Source: Platanthera guangdongensis
Lineage: Eukaryota > Streptophyta > Magnoliopsida > Asparagales > Orchidaceae
Assembly: GCA_039583875.1 (NCBI GenBank)
Contig: CM077153.1
Location: 110,976,568 to 111,040,567 of the forward strand
Direction: 5' to 3'
Length of the DNA stretch: 64,000 bases
The notes under the pieces were generated by a model that ran no database searches, was not told where the DNA came from, and saw nothing but the letters and a program-made list of their open reading frames with translations. The number at the start of each line of letters is the position of its first letter. The stretch's first letter is position 1. The position numbers and the translations under genes were made by a program. Shown in pieces: positions 32,483 to 41,884 of the stretch.

Positions 32483-33273
32483 ATTCCTCCCTCAGTGGCT
32501 AGCCTTGCCACAGTGGTTACACTTACCTTCCTTCGCCAGACCCTTCTTCTTCAGTGCTGAAGACTTGGGATCAAGGTATGACTTAGGTCTCATCTTAGTG
32601 TTCATTGATCCCTTGGCTCTGCCCTTGAGTTTATGCTCCATCAGTATGGGGCTAGCAGGAATAGCATTCTTCATCTTGTTCTTGGCAGTTCTCAACATGC
32701 TTAGGAGCTCGGGTAGTGCCTTGTCTATCTCAATCTTATTATAGTTCAGGATGAACTGTTCATAATTATCCGACAATGATTGGAGGATCAGGTTAGTGGA
32801 CAACTCTTGGCCTAATGGAAAACCAAGACTTTATAGGTTCTCTATATACCCATTCATCTTGAGTACGTGAGTTCTAACTGGGTCTCAAGTTCCCATCTTA
32901 CACTGAAAAGTGTCATTGAGACGTCGAACCTTTCTTGTCAAGCTTGCCCTTTAAACATTTTATTCAGGTGCTTTATCATCTCATGACCACCCATGAACTC
33001 ATTTTGCTTCTAAAGCTCAGAGTTCATGGTGGCAAGCATAAGTCATTCGACGTCCAAGTATTCATCTTGATACATCTTGTAAGCACCTTTATCAGCTCGG
33101 GACACATTCTCAACTAGCTCTACGGGGGGATCCTCTTCCATGACATAGAGCTTGCGCTCCTCCCAGAGAACAATTCTCAGATTTCTGTACCCGTCAAGAA
33201 AGTTAGTCCCATTGAGGTTGTCCTTCTCAAGAATGTCTCTCAGGGACAAGGTGGAGTGAGATCCACAAACCAT
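32483..33273 (-). pseudogene. Copia gag (Tork/Angela-like), 3' end cut by D
   Basis: The start MVCGSHSTLSLRDILEKDN on the minus strand at 33273 is followed by LNGTNFLDGYRNLRIVLWEE, MYQDEYLDVE, a decayed middle, LILQSLSDNYEQFILNYNKI and KCNHCGKASH, the first half of a zinc knuckle. It is interrupted immediately afterwards by the end of D. The layout is that of UBN2-type copia gag. The middle contains frameshifts and stops. Confidence 0.85.
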
Positions 33274-33988
33274 GGAAATTCAATAGTAATTTATGCAAAG
33301 TAAACTTCAGTAGTATATTTCAAATATGTTTTTTAAAAGGGACTTTATTTAAAATGACTCCCGCTATTTTAATCAAACTACTAACACTCAATATTAATTC
33401 CAAGAGTCAATGTGAGCTCCATTGGACAAGATCCATATTTCACCAACATCGTGAGTCAGCTTTGGCTTTTCTCTCACAATGTGACTATTTAGGTAGATAA
33501 CATCATATGATGCACGCCAATCCCATTACTCTAGGCACTCAACTTTTGAGGTCACCTAGTTAGTAAGACCCGATATCGATTTTGGGATATCACAATTTTT
33601 CGCTCGCACCATTACTAAGATAGATTAATTCACCTTGCTTTGGCAAGCCCACACTTCATCGATCGACGAATGAAGAGTTTCAAGCATCGGAAGGCTTTCG
33701 TATACTTAATATAATATAAGGAATTTAATGATAATAAATTAACATTTAATCATGGTTAATAATTAACCATGGGCTAAATCTGAACATTCAGAATTCTTCT
33801 AAATCGTTAGATTTACAAGCATTGGGAAGGGGCACAAGCTACTCAGTGTAAACAGTAGACAAGCATGCCTCTCTTTGTTGGATTACATGTCCAACAAAAA
33901 TAATAATGGTTTCACAAACCACAATGAGTGAAGGTTACTGCTAAGGAGACATATTTCTGAAATAATGAAATCACAGGGCAATCATAAT
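33274..33988 (-). other. Leader/non-coding part of the Tork-like copia
   Basis: AT-rich sequence between gag and the primer-binding site, with no frame of note. It includes an AT-rich palindromic patch around 33750-33775 (AACCATGGTTAATAATTAACC). Confidence 0.5.
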
Positions 33989-34669
33989 TGTTAAGCCCGA
34001 AATTCGCGGCCAGTTCGCACAGCTTTCAAGACCGGGCGACCTGGTTCTTCTAGCCGCCACACACGTCAATTCGGTTGGTTATCAGAGAAGCCTGGCGGTT
34101 TATATATCAGGCCGCCGTTAGCACCGGCCCTGTTCAACGTCAAGGCCCAGGGCCCAGACCATCAGCTCGCAAGGAGGAATCTGCCGGGCCGTACGACTTC
34201 CCTCCTTTCTCCTTTTTTATTCATTTGCTTCCCCTTACCTCTGCTCGATTCTCCTGTACCACGAGCAGCTGGTAACTTTAACATTGCCCGCTTGGGAAAG
34301 CCCCCGAGCCTATAAATAGGGGGAGGGTGCACTCCCCAAAGCATGCTGACTTGTATCCAGGAGCTCGCTTGTAAGAGTTGCGGTCTCAAGTCTAATGCCT
34401 TGCAGTTTGCTGTCCGGCAGACTTCACCTTTTTTCTCCTTCTTGTAACTGCTTCACTTTTAATATATGGAAAGCCCGTCGGAGGAGTGACATTTAAGTCG
34501 CGGCGGGCAAACTCTGTTGTTACCGCTGCCAGCGGCCTCTCTTTCTATCTCTCAGCTACAACTGATAGTAACCGACTATTCGACAGTCTCCTCTTTTCCC
34601 TTCCTTCCCCCGGTGTTCGAAACGTTAGCTGGTGGTGCTAGACCCCCTTTCTGTTTTCGTGCATCAACA
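33989..34669 (+). repeat. Solo LTR of family B (681 bp), plus orientation
   Basis: It runs from TGTTAAGCCCGAAATTCGCG at 33989 to GCATCAACA at 34669. It carries the TATA box TATAAATA near 34311 and the CCCGCTTGGGAAAGC region. The flanking bases are ATAAT on the left and ACAAT on the right, compatible with an aged 5-bp target duplication with one change. No internal region is present. Confidence 0.85.
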
Positions 34670-34746
34670 ACAATCATTCCTCATGAGGAATAAATCTGAG
34701 CTCTTAGAACATTTCTAGGGCTCACGACAAGCATTAGATCGCCAAC

Positions 34747-34761
34747 CTCCCTTTGATACCA
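34747..34761 (-). promoter_or_regulatory. Primer-binding site of the Tork-like copia
   Basis: The minus strand reads TGGTATCAAAGGGAG, directly after an LTR end AACCAAACA. It differs little from the TGGTATCAGAGC site of plant copia elements. Confidence 0.65.
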
Positions 34762-34762
34762 C

Positions 34763-35860
34763 TGTTTGGTTTTCTATATAGTTCAAAAACTATAAACACA
34801 TCAAATGTTCGCAACGAAAAGTAATACAAAATATCCCTAAATAGTATACGGATCTTGTGATTTCATCAATCAAGAAATAAACATGTACAATAAAAGTAAT
34901 GTACCCGAAGGCGATTGAGTCTCCACTTAACTAAGGTGCTCGAAAGGAATCTTGTAAATCTAGTAGCTAGAGTTCCGAGCAAAGAAACTATGTTCATGCC
35001 TCTACGGGTATCCAGACGAGCTTGGAGAACCCCAAAGCACTTATCACACAAGAGTTGGGTTGGATGAATGAAAGCCCTCTACGTCTCCACGGATTGTTAG
35101 ATCCATTAAAGGAGAGGCAGTGATGATGAAGATTAAACTCTAGAAACAATTTCCAGACGATGGCGACGGGTCAGAAGGGCTTGCAGTATAGGAGTGCCGA
35201 TTGCGATCTACTAGGGTTGGAGATTTTCTTCGGGAAGAAGATGAAGACAACTATAACTGTCATGTTGTATGATTGTATTGATATACATGGTATATATATG
35301 AACCCTAGCGGAAGCGTAAAGGCCAAACCCACAAACCAGACCGAAAATGAACTTACGAAAAACCAGATCTACGTCAGTTCATCGAGTATAAACAACAAAT
35401 GACACGTCCACTCTTTGGATTCGTTGAATATCAGATTCATCGTAACAGATTTGTCGGGAGCAATTCATCAAGTATACTTATTGAATAGAAAGTACTCTCG
35501 AAGGATCTATCAAGACCTTCTCGACAAACAGAACCTGTCACATCAAAATTGTTGAGTGTACTCTACGAACTAGTGGAGTGTACTCGTTGAATTTGTCAAG
35601 AATACTCGAGAAATTGACTTACACATTTGAGGATTTCCTACAGGTCCTCGAATTCAAAACTCAGGTCCTTTGGCTGATAATTTGAAGTCCATGTCAAAAG
35701 GCTTGGCCCTTTACTCACATCACATATGAATAAGGCCAACACAATCGTTTCCAACTTCTCCATAACTCTTATGTGCGACCCCATATGCTCTTATTGCTTT
35801 CACAGCAAGACTAACTCATTGACTATCTCAGAACACAACGGAAGAACTCCAACTATTCCA
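34763..35860 (-). repeat. Probable 5' LTR of the Tork-like copia (about 1.1 kb)
   Basis: On the minus strand it would start TGGAATAGTTGG at 35860, where the neighbouring copia RT sequence begins, and end AACCAAACA beside the primer-binding site. I cannot confirm it with a second LTR because the other copy is not in the window. The stretch has no coding potential. Confidence 0.5.
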
Positions 35861-36901
35861 CGTATACTTCTTCCTTTAAATTACCATTAAGGAAGGTTGA
35901 CTTCACGTCCATTTGATAAACCATGAATCCTTTAAAAGCAGTGTATGCGAGGAACAACCTGATCACTTTGATTATGAACATTGGAGCAAATGTTTGATCG
36001 AAGTCGATCCCATCTTCTTGTCTATACCCTTTGGCTACAAGTTTGGCTTTTTATTTATAATTACACTATGTTCGTCCAGCTTATTTCTGAAGATCCATTT
36101 CATCCTGATCAAATTATGTCCTTTGTGACTTGGTACTAGCTCCCAAAATTTGCACCTCTTGAATTGATTGAGCTTTTCTTCCATTGCATTGATCCATGAA
36201 GCGTATATATTTGCTTCTTCAAATTTCTTTGGCTTAATCTGCGAGAGAATGCTTAAGTGCAAAACTTTTTTTAGTTGTACCTCTTCTTGTTCTTACTCCA
36301 TCACGAGGGTCTCCATTGATCTGATCAGCTGGATGATTTCTTGAGTGTCTGATCACTAGATTCTTCACATCCTCTATGCCACCAGGAGGTTATACAACTT
36401 TTGGTGCATCTTCTTCAATATGATGGAGCTTTACATCTTGAAGTTCTTCTTCTACCAAACTTGGATTATTGACATTGATTGTGCTTGGAGCATATTCCTT
36501 TCCATTTTCTTCCAAGCTTTGCTCTTTTAACTTGGTACCAACATCTTCAAAAAATACACTAGAGGAGCTACTATGAAGTATGCTTGTCACATCGAATACA
36601 ACATTAAAAGTTTCTTCTACCACCATAGTTTTCTTATTGAAAATCCTATAAGATTTACTATGGCTACTATACCCTATAAAAATACCTTCAAAACATTTTT
36701 CAATAAAATTAGTTTTGTAATATTTTCTATTATTAAGCACGAAGCATTTGCTACCAAAAATTCTAAAATAAGACACAGTTGGTTTCTCGCCCTTTAATAG
36801 TTAATAAAGTGTCTTATGGTGGTTCTTGTTTATGAGCGCTCTGTTTTGCTTGTGGCAAGTAGTGTTGATGGCCTCTGCCCAAAAATACGCTGGTAAAGAA
36901 G
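35861..36901 (-). pseudogene. SIRE-like copia pol remnant (integrase C-terminus to RT)
   Basis: Read from 36901 leftwards: AYFWAEAINTTCHKQN, VSYFRIFGSKCFVLNNR, EKCFEGIFIGYSSHSKSYRI, VVFDVTS, then INAMEEKLNQFKRCKFWELV, MKWIFRNKLDEHSVI and a conserved [18 protein letters not shown] that ends at 35861. It is broken by frameshifts and stops. It is cut on the right exactly where TGTAATGCCCC, the LTR of the plus-strand SIRE-like element, begins, and on the left by the Tork-like LTR. Confidence 0.85.
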
Positions 36902-38516
36902 TGTAATGCCCCAAATATCCTGAAAACAACAGGAAAATTGGTCACCGGAGGTTACCATACGATTGTGTTGGAACACCCTATTACTAATTTGGGTCAGGAT
37001 CACTATGTCTCTTAGGAAACCTGTTTTTGACCTCATTGTATAGATCTAAAGGTCAATTAGAATTGAGTTTAAGGGTTAGTAGTTAGGTTTGGAAGCTGCC
37101 CTCAAGACCAAGATTTTCAGTTTCAGAAGACTAAGTCATTTCATCGAGCTCAGTACGACGAATCGTCGAACTCCATTCGACGATCGTTGAGCTGACTTCG
37201 ACGGATCGTCGAACTCCATTCGACGATCGCTGAGCTCAACTTCAACAAATCGTCGAACTCCATTCGACGATCTTCGAGCTCAGTTCGACGATCTTGTCTC
37301 CAGTTTGGTTCTCAATCTCTGAGCTCAGTTCGACGATAGTTGAGCTTAGATCGACGATATCTGTTTCTGTCTAAGTCCAAATCTCTGTGCTCAGTTCAAC
37401 GATAGTGGAACTCAGTTCGACGTTTCTCTGAAGAGTTCAACGATTTTCAAGATTCAAATTCAAACAGTTAAGGAATTATTCTCAGCAATTAATTCAAAGA
37501 TCTTGTAGCCGTTTATCATTTAATCTGGAGCAAGTTTCAAGGGATTTTCAAGGAATGTTTTATTGGACTTTCCTCTAGAAGACAATTACAGTTAAGGAAG
37601 TAATTAATGACAGGCTAACAACTATATTGGAAAAGGATCATTTCTATTCAGAGTAAAGAAATAAAAGATAAGATTTTTCATTCCTCAAGAACAACAAGAA
37701 GATAGAACATAGAAAAATTCTCTGCAACAACAGCTCTCACAACATCAATTACACAAGAGAAAGAGAAAGAGTTGCAGACATTCTCAGTCTAAAGATTCAT
37801 ACAAGAACACCATCACCAAAGGAGATCAACAACTGAAATCTTCAGATCTCTTTTGATTTAAGTGTTCAAGGCCATCATCATTCAAGACTCCAAACACCTC
37901 ACATTTCAGTTGTTGCTGAAATCATCATTTGCTGGAGATCAATTTTCTAAAGGCCTATCACCCTACTGCAAAGCTTCACTTCCTGAACAACTACAGATCT
38001 TAGGGGGAGCTTTGACAACATCCACAATCTTCTCTTTGACTGTTGACATAGAAGATCCTCTCATCCCTCTCTCTCTCTCTGATGTAAAGGGTTTTTCAAA
38101 CTCACTTCAAAAGTTTGTGTGTGGTTTCTGAGACCTTATCAACACTCAGTGGTGGCAAGACACCTGATCAAAAAATCTGGTTTGGTTTTTGAGCACCTTA
38201 TCAAAAGCTCATTGGTGCCCAGGACACCTGATCAACTCATCCTGCAGTGGATTCCTATATAGGTGGTAGAACAGTGGATGTACCCAAGTTGATTGGCGAA
38301 CCACTATAGCTCCTTGTGTCATCTGGTTGCTTGTCTTTATTTTTGTTTCTGGCTGTGATTTGTGATTGCTCTGTGAATATTTTGTGTTTAGATTTACTTT
38401 TTATTCTTTGCTTCCCTGTTCACATTAGAATACAACAATAGTTGTAAAAGTTTTTAGCAAGCACCATACTCTATTCACCCCCCTCTAGAGTATATCAGAT
38501 CTAACTCACACTTTCA
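36902..38516 (+). repeat. 5' LTR of the SIRE-like element (about 1.6 kb)
   Basis: It starts TGTAATGCCCC where the older copia gene is interrupted and ends CACACTTTCA three bases before the primer-binding site. The segment TTCACCCCCCTCTAG just before the end is typical of SIRE-type LTRs. The start is inferred from the break in the host gene; no second LTR is available for comparison. Confidence 0.65.
37141..37450 (+). repeat. Cluster of GTCGAAC...GTTCGAC palindromes in the SIRE-like LTR
   Basis: Repeated units such as AATCGTCGAACTCCATTCGA and CGATCGTTGAGCTC, in alternating orientation, form imperfect inverted repeats across about 300 bp. The same motif recurs in gag (40283-40450) and after pol (57065-57315). 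Confidence 0.8.
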
Positions 38517-38519
38517 ATA

Positions 38520-38531
38520 GGTATCAGAGCC
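38520..38531 (+). promoter_or_regulatory. Primer-binding site of the SIRE-like element
   Basis: GGTATCAGAGCC, complementary to the 3' end of initiator tRNA-Met. The usual leading T is A here. Confidence 0.78.
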
Positions 38532-38647
38532 AGGTTGGTTAAACATACCACCTTAGTGGTTGCACAGGCTAACAACTGAACCCAAAGATCTCTATAGTTA
38601 GATCTGCTTATTTTGATTTTGTTATTAGAATTATCTCTTCACAAATC

Positions 38648-40663
38648 ATGGCCCAAAACAAAGATTATGCTAGCACCAGACCTCCAGTGTGCAATCTATC
38701 CAAGTTTGCACTTTGGAAGGCAAGGATTAGACTCTACATGAATTCTATTGATGAGGATATCTTCAATTCTGTTTTGACAGTGTGTCCAAGACCTCCAGAG
38801 AGCACAAGTACAAATGCTGTTCCACCTCCCTCAGGAATAGATGCAGAGATCAAGAAGTGGAAAGTAGAAAATGCAAAGGCTATGAATATCTTAGCCCAGA
38901 CTATGTCTGATGACATTTTCCAAAAGTTAGCTGAATGCAACTCAGCAAAGGAAATCTGGGATAAGCTATCTGAAATAGTCTCAGGATCAGCTGATGAAAG
39001 AAAGGACAGAAGATCTCAGCTGATAACTCAATATGAGAACTTCAAGAAAGGAGAAGCTGAGTCAGTTGTAGACATGTATAACAGACTCAATCTGATAGTC
39101 AATGAACTGAAGACTTTGGATAAAGACATCTCATTGACTGAGCTAAATGACAAAATCCTAATGTGCTTCCCAAGCACTTGGGACTCAAGGATCTGGCCAA
39201 TCAAAGATGGCAGAAGTCTCAATGAGATCACCATAGAAGCTCTCTTGGGCAAGCTCAAGTCTTATGAGCTACTCATTAAGAATAGAGAAGAAGAGTAGAA
39301 GGCTGCCTCACCAGCCACAAGAAAGGAAAAGTCTATAGCTTTCAAATCCACTGAAGATCAGCCTGAAGACAAGGTCACAGGCAATGATGAGCTGCTTAGC
39401 TTACTGGCCTAAAGATTTTACAAGATGGCCAGAAAGGACTTCAGGAAGAGATCATACAAAGAGCATGACAAGTCAAGGTATGATAAATCAAAAAATATAG
39501 AAATTATTTGCTTTGATTGCAGGAAACCAGGCCATATTGTGCCTGACTATCCAGAGAACAAAAACAAGGACAAAAAGGAAAAGAGAGAAAGAAAAAAAGA
39601 TAAGGACTTCAAGAAGAATAACAATGCTAAACCCTCCTCAAGCAAGAACAAACACACAAGGAAGGGATTTGTTGCTGAATCTTGAAGTGAAACAGAAGAA
39701 GAATCAGAAGCTTCATCCAGCTCCAGTGATGATGAAGATGATGCTGAAGAGAAGGAGTTCTGCATGATGACAATCAATGCCTCTCAACACAATTCTGATG
39801 CAGAAGAGTCAGAGTCAGACTCAGAAACTCAATTTGAAGAAGACCAGGTAATTAGTTCTTTTGATTTCAATTCTGAGGACTTTAAGTATGAATTTAAAGC
39901 ACTGTGTTTAGACCTATTAAAATCTGAGAAGGAAATTATCTCTCTCAGAAATCAATTGTCTGAACATAGTTCCTTAAAATCAGAAAACCTCAAACTCTCT
40001 GAGGAGTTGGAGTGCTGTAGGGAGCAGGTAGCTTCACTGAAAAGTGAACTATCAGAGCCCAAGAAGCTTGAAGAATCCCTCAATGGGAGAAGTATCAAGC
40101 TAATGGACATCACAAGCACAGTGAAATCTAGATTCAATAGTACACTGGGCTTGGGTGCTTCATCCAGCCAACCTATAGTTCTAACAACCCCAATTAAGTT
40201 TATTTCTGATAAAGGGAAGGGAGTTGTAGAGGTAGCTAGGAAAAATTCTGATCTACCTAAGAAAACCAGGATCCAGCAGAAATCGTCGAACGGAGCTCGA
40301 CGATCGCCGAACGTAGATCGACGATCTCAGGCAAAATCGTCGAACTCAGGTCGACGATCTCTAATTCCTGAACTCTGCCACAGTCGACCGTCGAACGGAG
40401 CTCGACGATCTGACCCAAGATCGTCAAACACAGCTCAACGATCGTCGAACAGAGATCAGAGCTTTAGAAATTCTTTCAAGGTTAAATCAAAATTCAATCC
40501 TAGGGGTCCTTCATCCCAAAGATTTAACCCTTATACTGAATGGATAATACCTCCAAGGAGATATCATCCTGAAGGTTATAAGAGTCAACCAGAGATGTCA
40601 TTTATTTCTGAATTTAAAGGTTATCAACCTAGGCCCAAGGTAAACTGGGTAAAAAACAAGTGA
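38648..40663 (+). pseudogene. gag of the SIRE-like copia
   Basis: One frame runs from MAQNKDYASTRPPV to TGA at 40661-40663 and is broken by three nonsense codons (TAG at 39296, TAA near 39411, TGA near 39683). Residues 1-216 are a UBN2/DUF4219-type gag core (FALWKARIRLYM, AKEIWDKLSEIVSG, SVVDMYNRLNLIVNELKTL). A zinc knuckle CFDCRKPGHIVPDYP has lost its last Cys to Tyr. Lysine-rich and acidic Ser-rich stretches and a coiled coil (39890-40100) follow. The C-terminal third contains an Arg/Ser-rich repeat (SNGARRS). The long gag with a coiled coil is typical of SIRE elements. Confidence 0.86.
40283..40450 (+). repeat. In-frame GTCGAACGGAGCTCGAC repeats inside gag
   Basis: The palindromic motif of the LTR occurs several times within the gag frame and encodes SSNGARRS, SSNSGRRS, PSNGARRS and SSNTAQRSS. 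Flanking gag sequence is normal, so the array looks inserted or expanded in coding DNA without breaking the frame. Confidence 0.82.
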
Positions 40664-40673
40664 ATTATTTTAT

Positions 40674-41081
40674 GTGCAGGTGAAGACCTATCCAACACCA
40701 AACCAACAATGGTATTTGGATAGTGGGTGCTCAAAGCACATAACAGGAAACAAGGACAACCTCACATCCTTCAAAGCCAAGCTTGGACTTAAAGTCATAT
40801 TTGGTGACTCAAACTTTGGACAAACTAAAATATATGGTGCAGTCCAGATTGGAACAGTCACATTCAAGAAGGTAGCCTATGTGGAAGGACTGAAGCACAA
40901 CTTGATCAGCATCAGTCAGCTATGTGATGAAGGCTACCAGGTGACTTTCAGCAAATCCTTATGCAGGATCAAATCAAAGGACAACACAACTATGTTGATA
41001 GGTAAAAGGAAAGCTAACATTTATTTGGTAGATTTTCTTTCAACTGAATTAGATATTTTCCTGTTTAACTCTGTTAGTAGA
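40674..41081 (+). pseudogene. Copia pol, first part (protease), interrupted by element A
   Basis: It begins MQVKTYPTPNQQWYLDSG, with the protease signature YLDSGCSKHITG, followed by FGDSNFGQTKIYGAVQIGTV and GLKHNLISISQLCDEGYQVT. It is in a different frame from gag. The frame is cut at GTAGA (41077-41081), the target duplication of A, and continues in phase at 54228. Confidence 0.87.
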
Positions 41082-41831
41082 TGTTAACCCCTCAGTCCGC
41101 AACATACTACAAGATTCCAAAAGCCCCCCATTCAGCAGGCGCGGACAGGATGTGTCAGTCCGCCCAGTCCGGCATTGTCATCAGTCGGGCGCCAAGGGTG
41201 GTACTCCAGCAGCGGACGCAAGCGCCTGTCCGCTCAGTCCGCCGGCGCTTTGGGCAACAGGTTCTCTAGCGGCGGACGCAGTATCTCATCCGCCCAGGCC
41301 GCCGCCCTTCTGTAGGCGCGCCCAGCGGCAGTGGAAGCTCTAGCTCGTGAGCCCAGTCCGCCACTTTTGTGCGGACTGGCGTGTTCTTTCTTTTTGCTTC
41401 CCGTCACCGCTGCCCGGTTCTCCTGTACCCCGGGCAGCCGGTTATCTTAGCCCTGCCCGTTTGGGCAGGCCCCCTATCCTATAAATAGGGGGGAGGTGGT
41501 GCACTCAAGGCACGCTGACTCGGACCCAGGAGCCTACTTGTTACAGGCTGCGGACTCGAATCCTGTGCCTTGCGGACTCCCCCTTGCTCTGTTTCCCAGT
41601 CTCTTCCTTTCATTTGTAACTAGATCCTTCTTCAATCAAGGGAAAGCCCGTCGCAAGAGAGGCATTCAGGCCGCGACGGGCGAAGTTTGTTGTTGCCGTG
41701 GTTCACGGCCCTGCTCTTCTTCCAGCTCTCATCCGCTTAGTAGATCGCTACTCGCAGTCTCCCTATTCCCCCTGTGATCGAACAAGTTAGCTGGTTGTGC
41801 TCGACCCCCCTTGTGTTTCCGTGCATCAACA
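41082..41831 (+). repeat. 5' LTR of A
   Basis: TGTTAACCCC to GTGCATCAACA, 750 bp. Promoter elements: an interrupted palindrome GCTGCCCGG..CCGGGCAGC (41409-41438), the palindrome CCTGCCCGTTTGGGCAGG (41452-41469), and the TATA box at 41480. Confidence 0.96.
41480..41487 (+). promoter_or_regulatory. TATA box of the A 5' LTR
   Basis: TATAAATA, 11 bp after the CCTGCCCGTTTGGGCAGG palindrome. It would start the genomic RNA near 41510. The 3' LTR copy is at 53871-53878. Confidence 0.75.
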
Positions 41832-41884
41832 GTTAACATGCGACCTTCAGATCCGAGTACTGTTTTGAAATCAGCGGACGAAAG
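41832..41884 (+). promoter_or_regulatory. Leader of A with non-canonical primer-binding region
   Basis: GTTAACATGCGACC directly follows the LTR, with ACCTTCAGATCCGAG next. It is conserved in A', B1 and C but lacks the TGG that normally pairs with the CCA end of a tRNA. Confidence 0.5.

Larger units (their letters stand above)
11967..35860 (-). mobile_element. Tork/Angela-like Ty1/copia element, fragmented by later insertions
   Basis: On the minus strand the pieces occur in the order expected for one element: LTR 34763-35860, primer-binding site 34747-34761, gag 33273-32483, then (after insertions) the linker before RT (20144-20047) and RT (13017-11967). C fits exactly between 13017 and 20047 (TSD TCATC), and E and D lie between 20144 and 32483. 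Protease and integrase are missing. The right end abuts a second copia RT gene at 35861, and the left end is cut by B1. Treating these as one element is an inference from order, strand and lineage. Confidence 0.72.

Noticed and set aside
35160..35402. 80-codon plus frame beginning MATGQKGLQYRS
   Set aside because: It lies in the probable Tork-like LTR, has no recognisable domain, and shows no supporting promoter or homologue.
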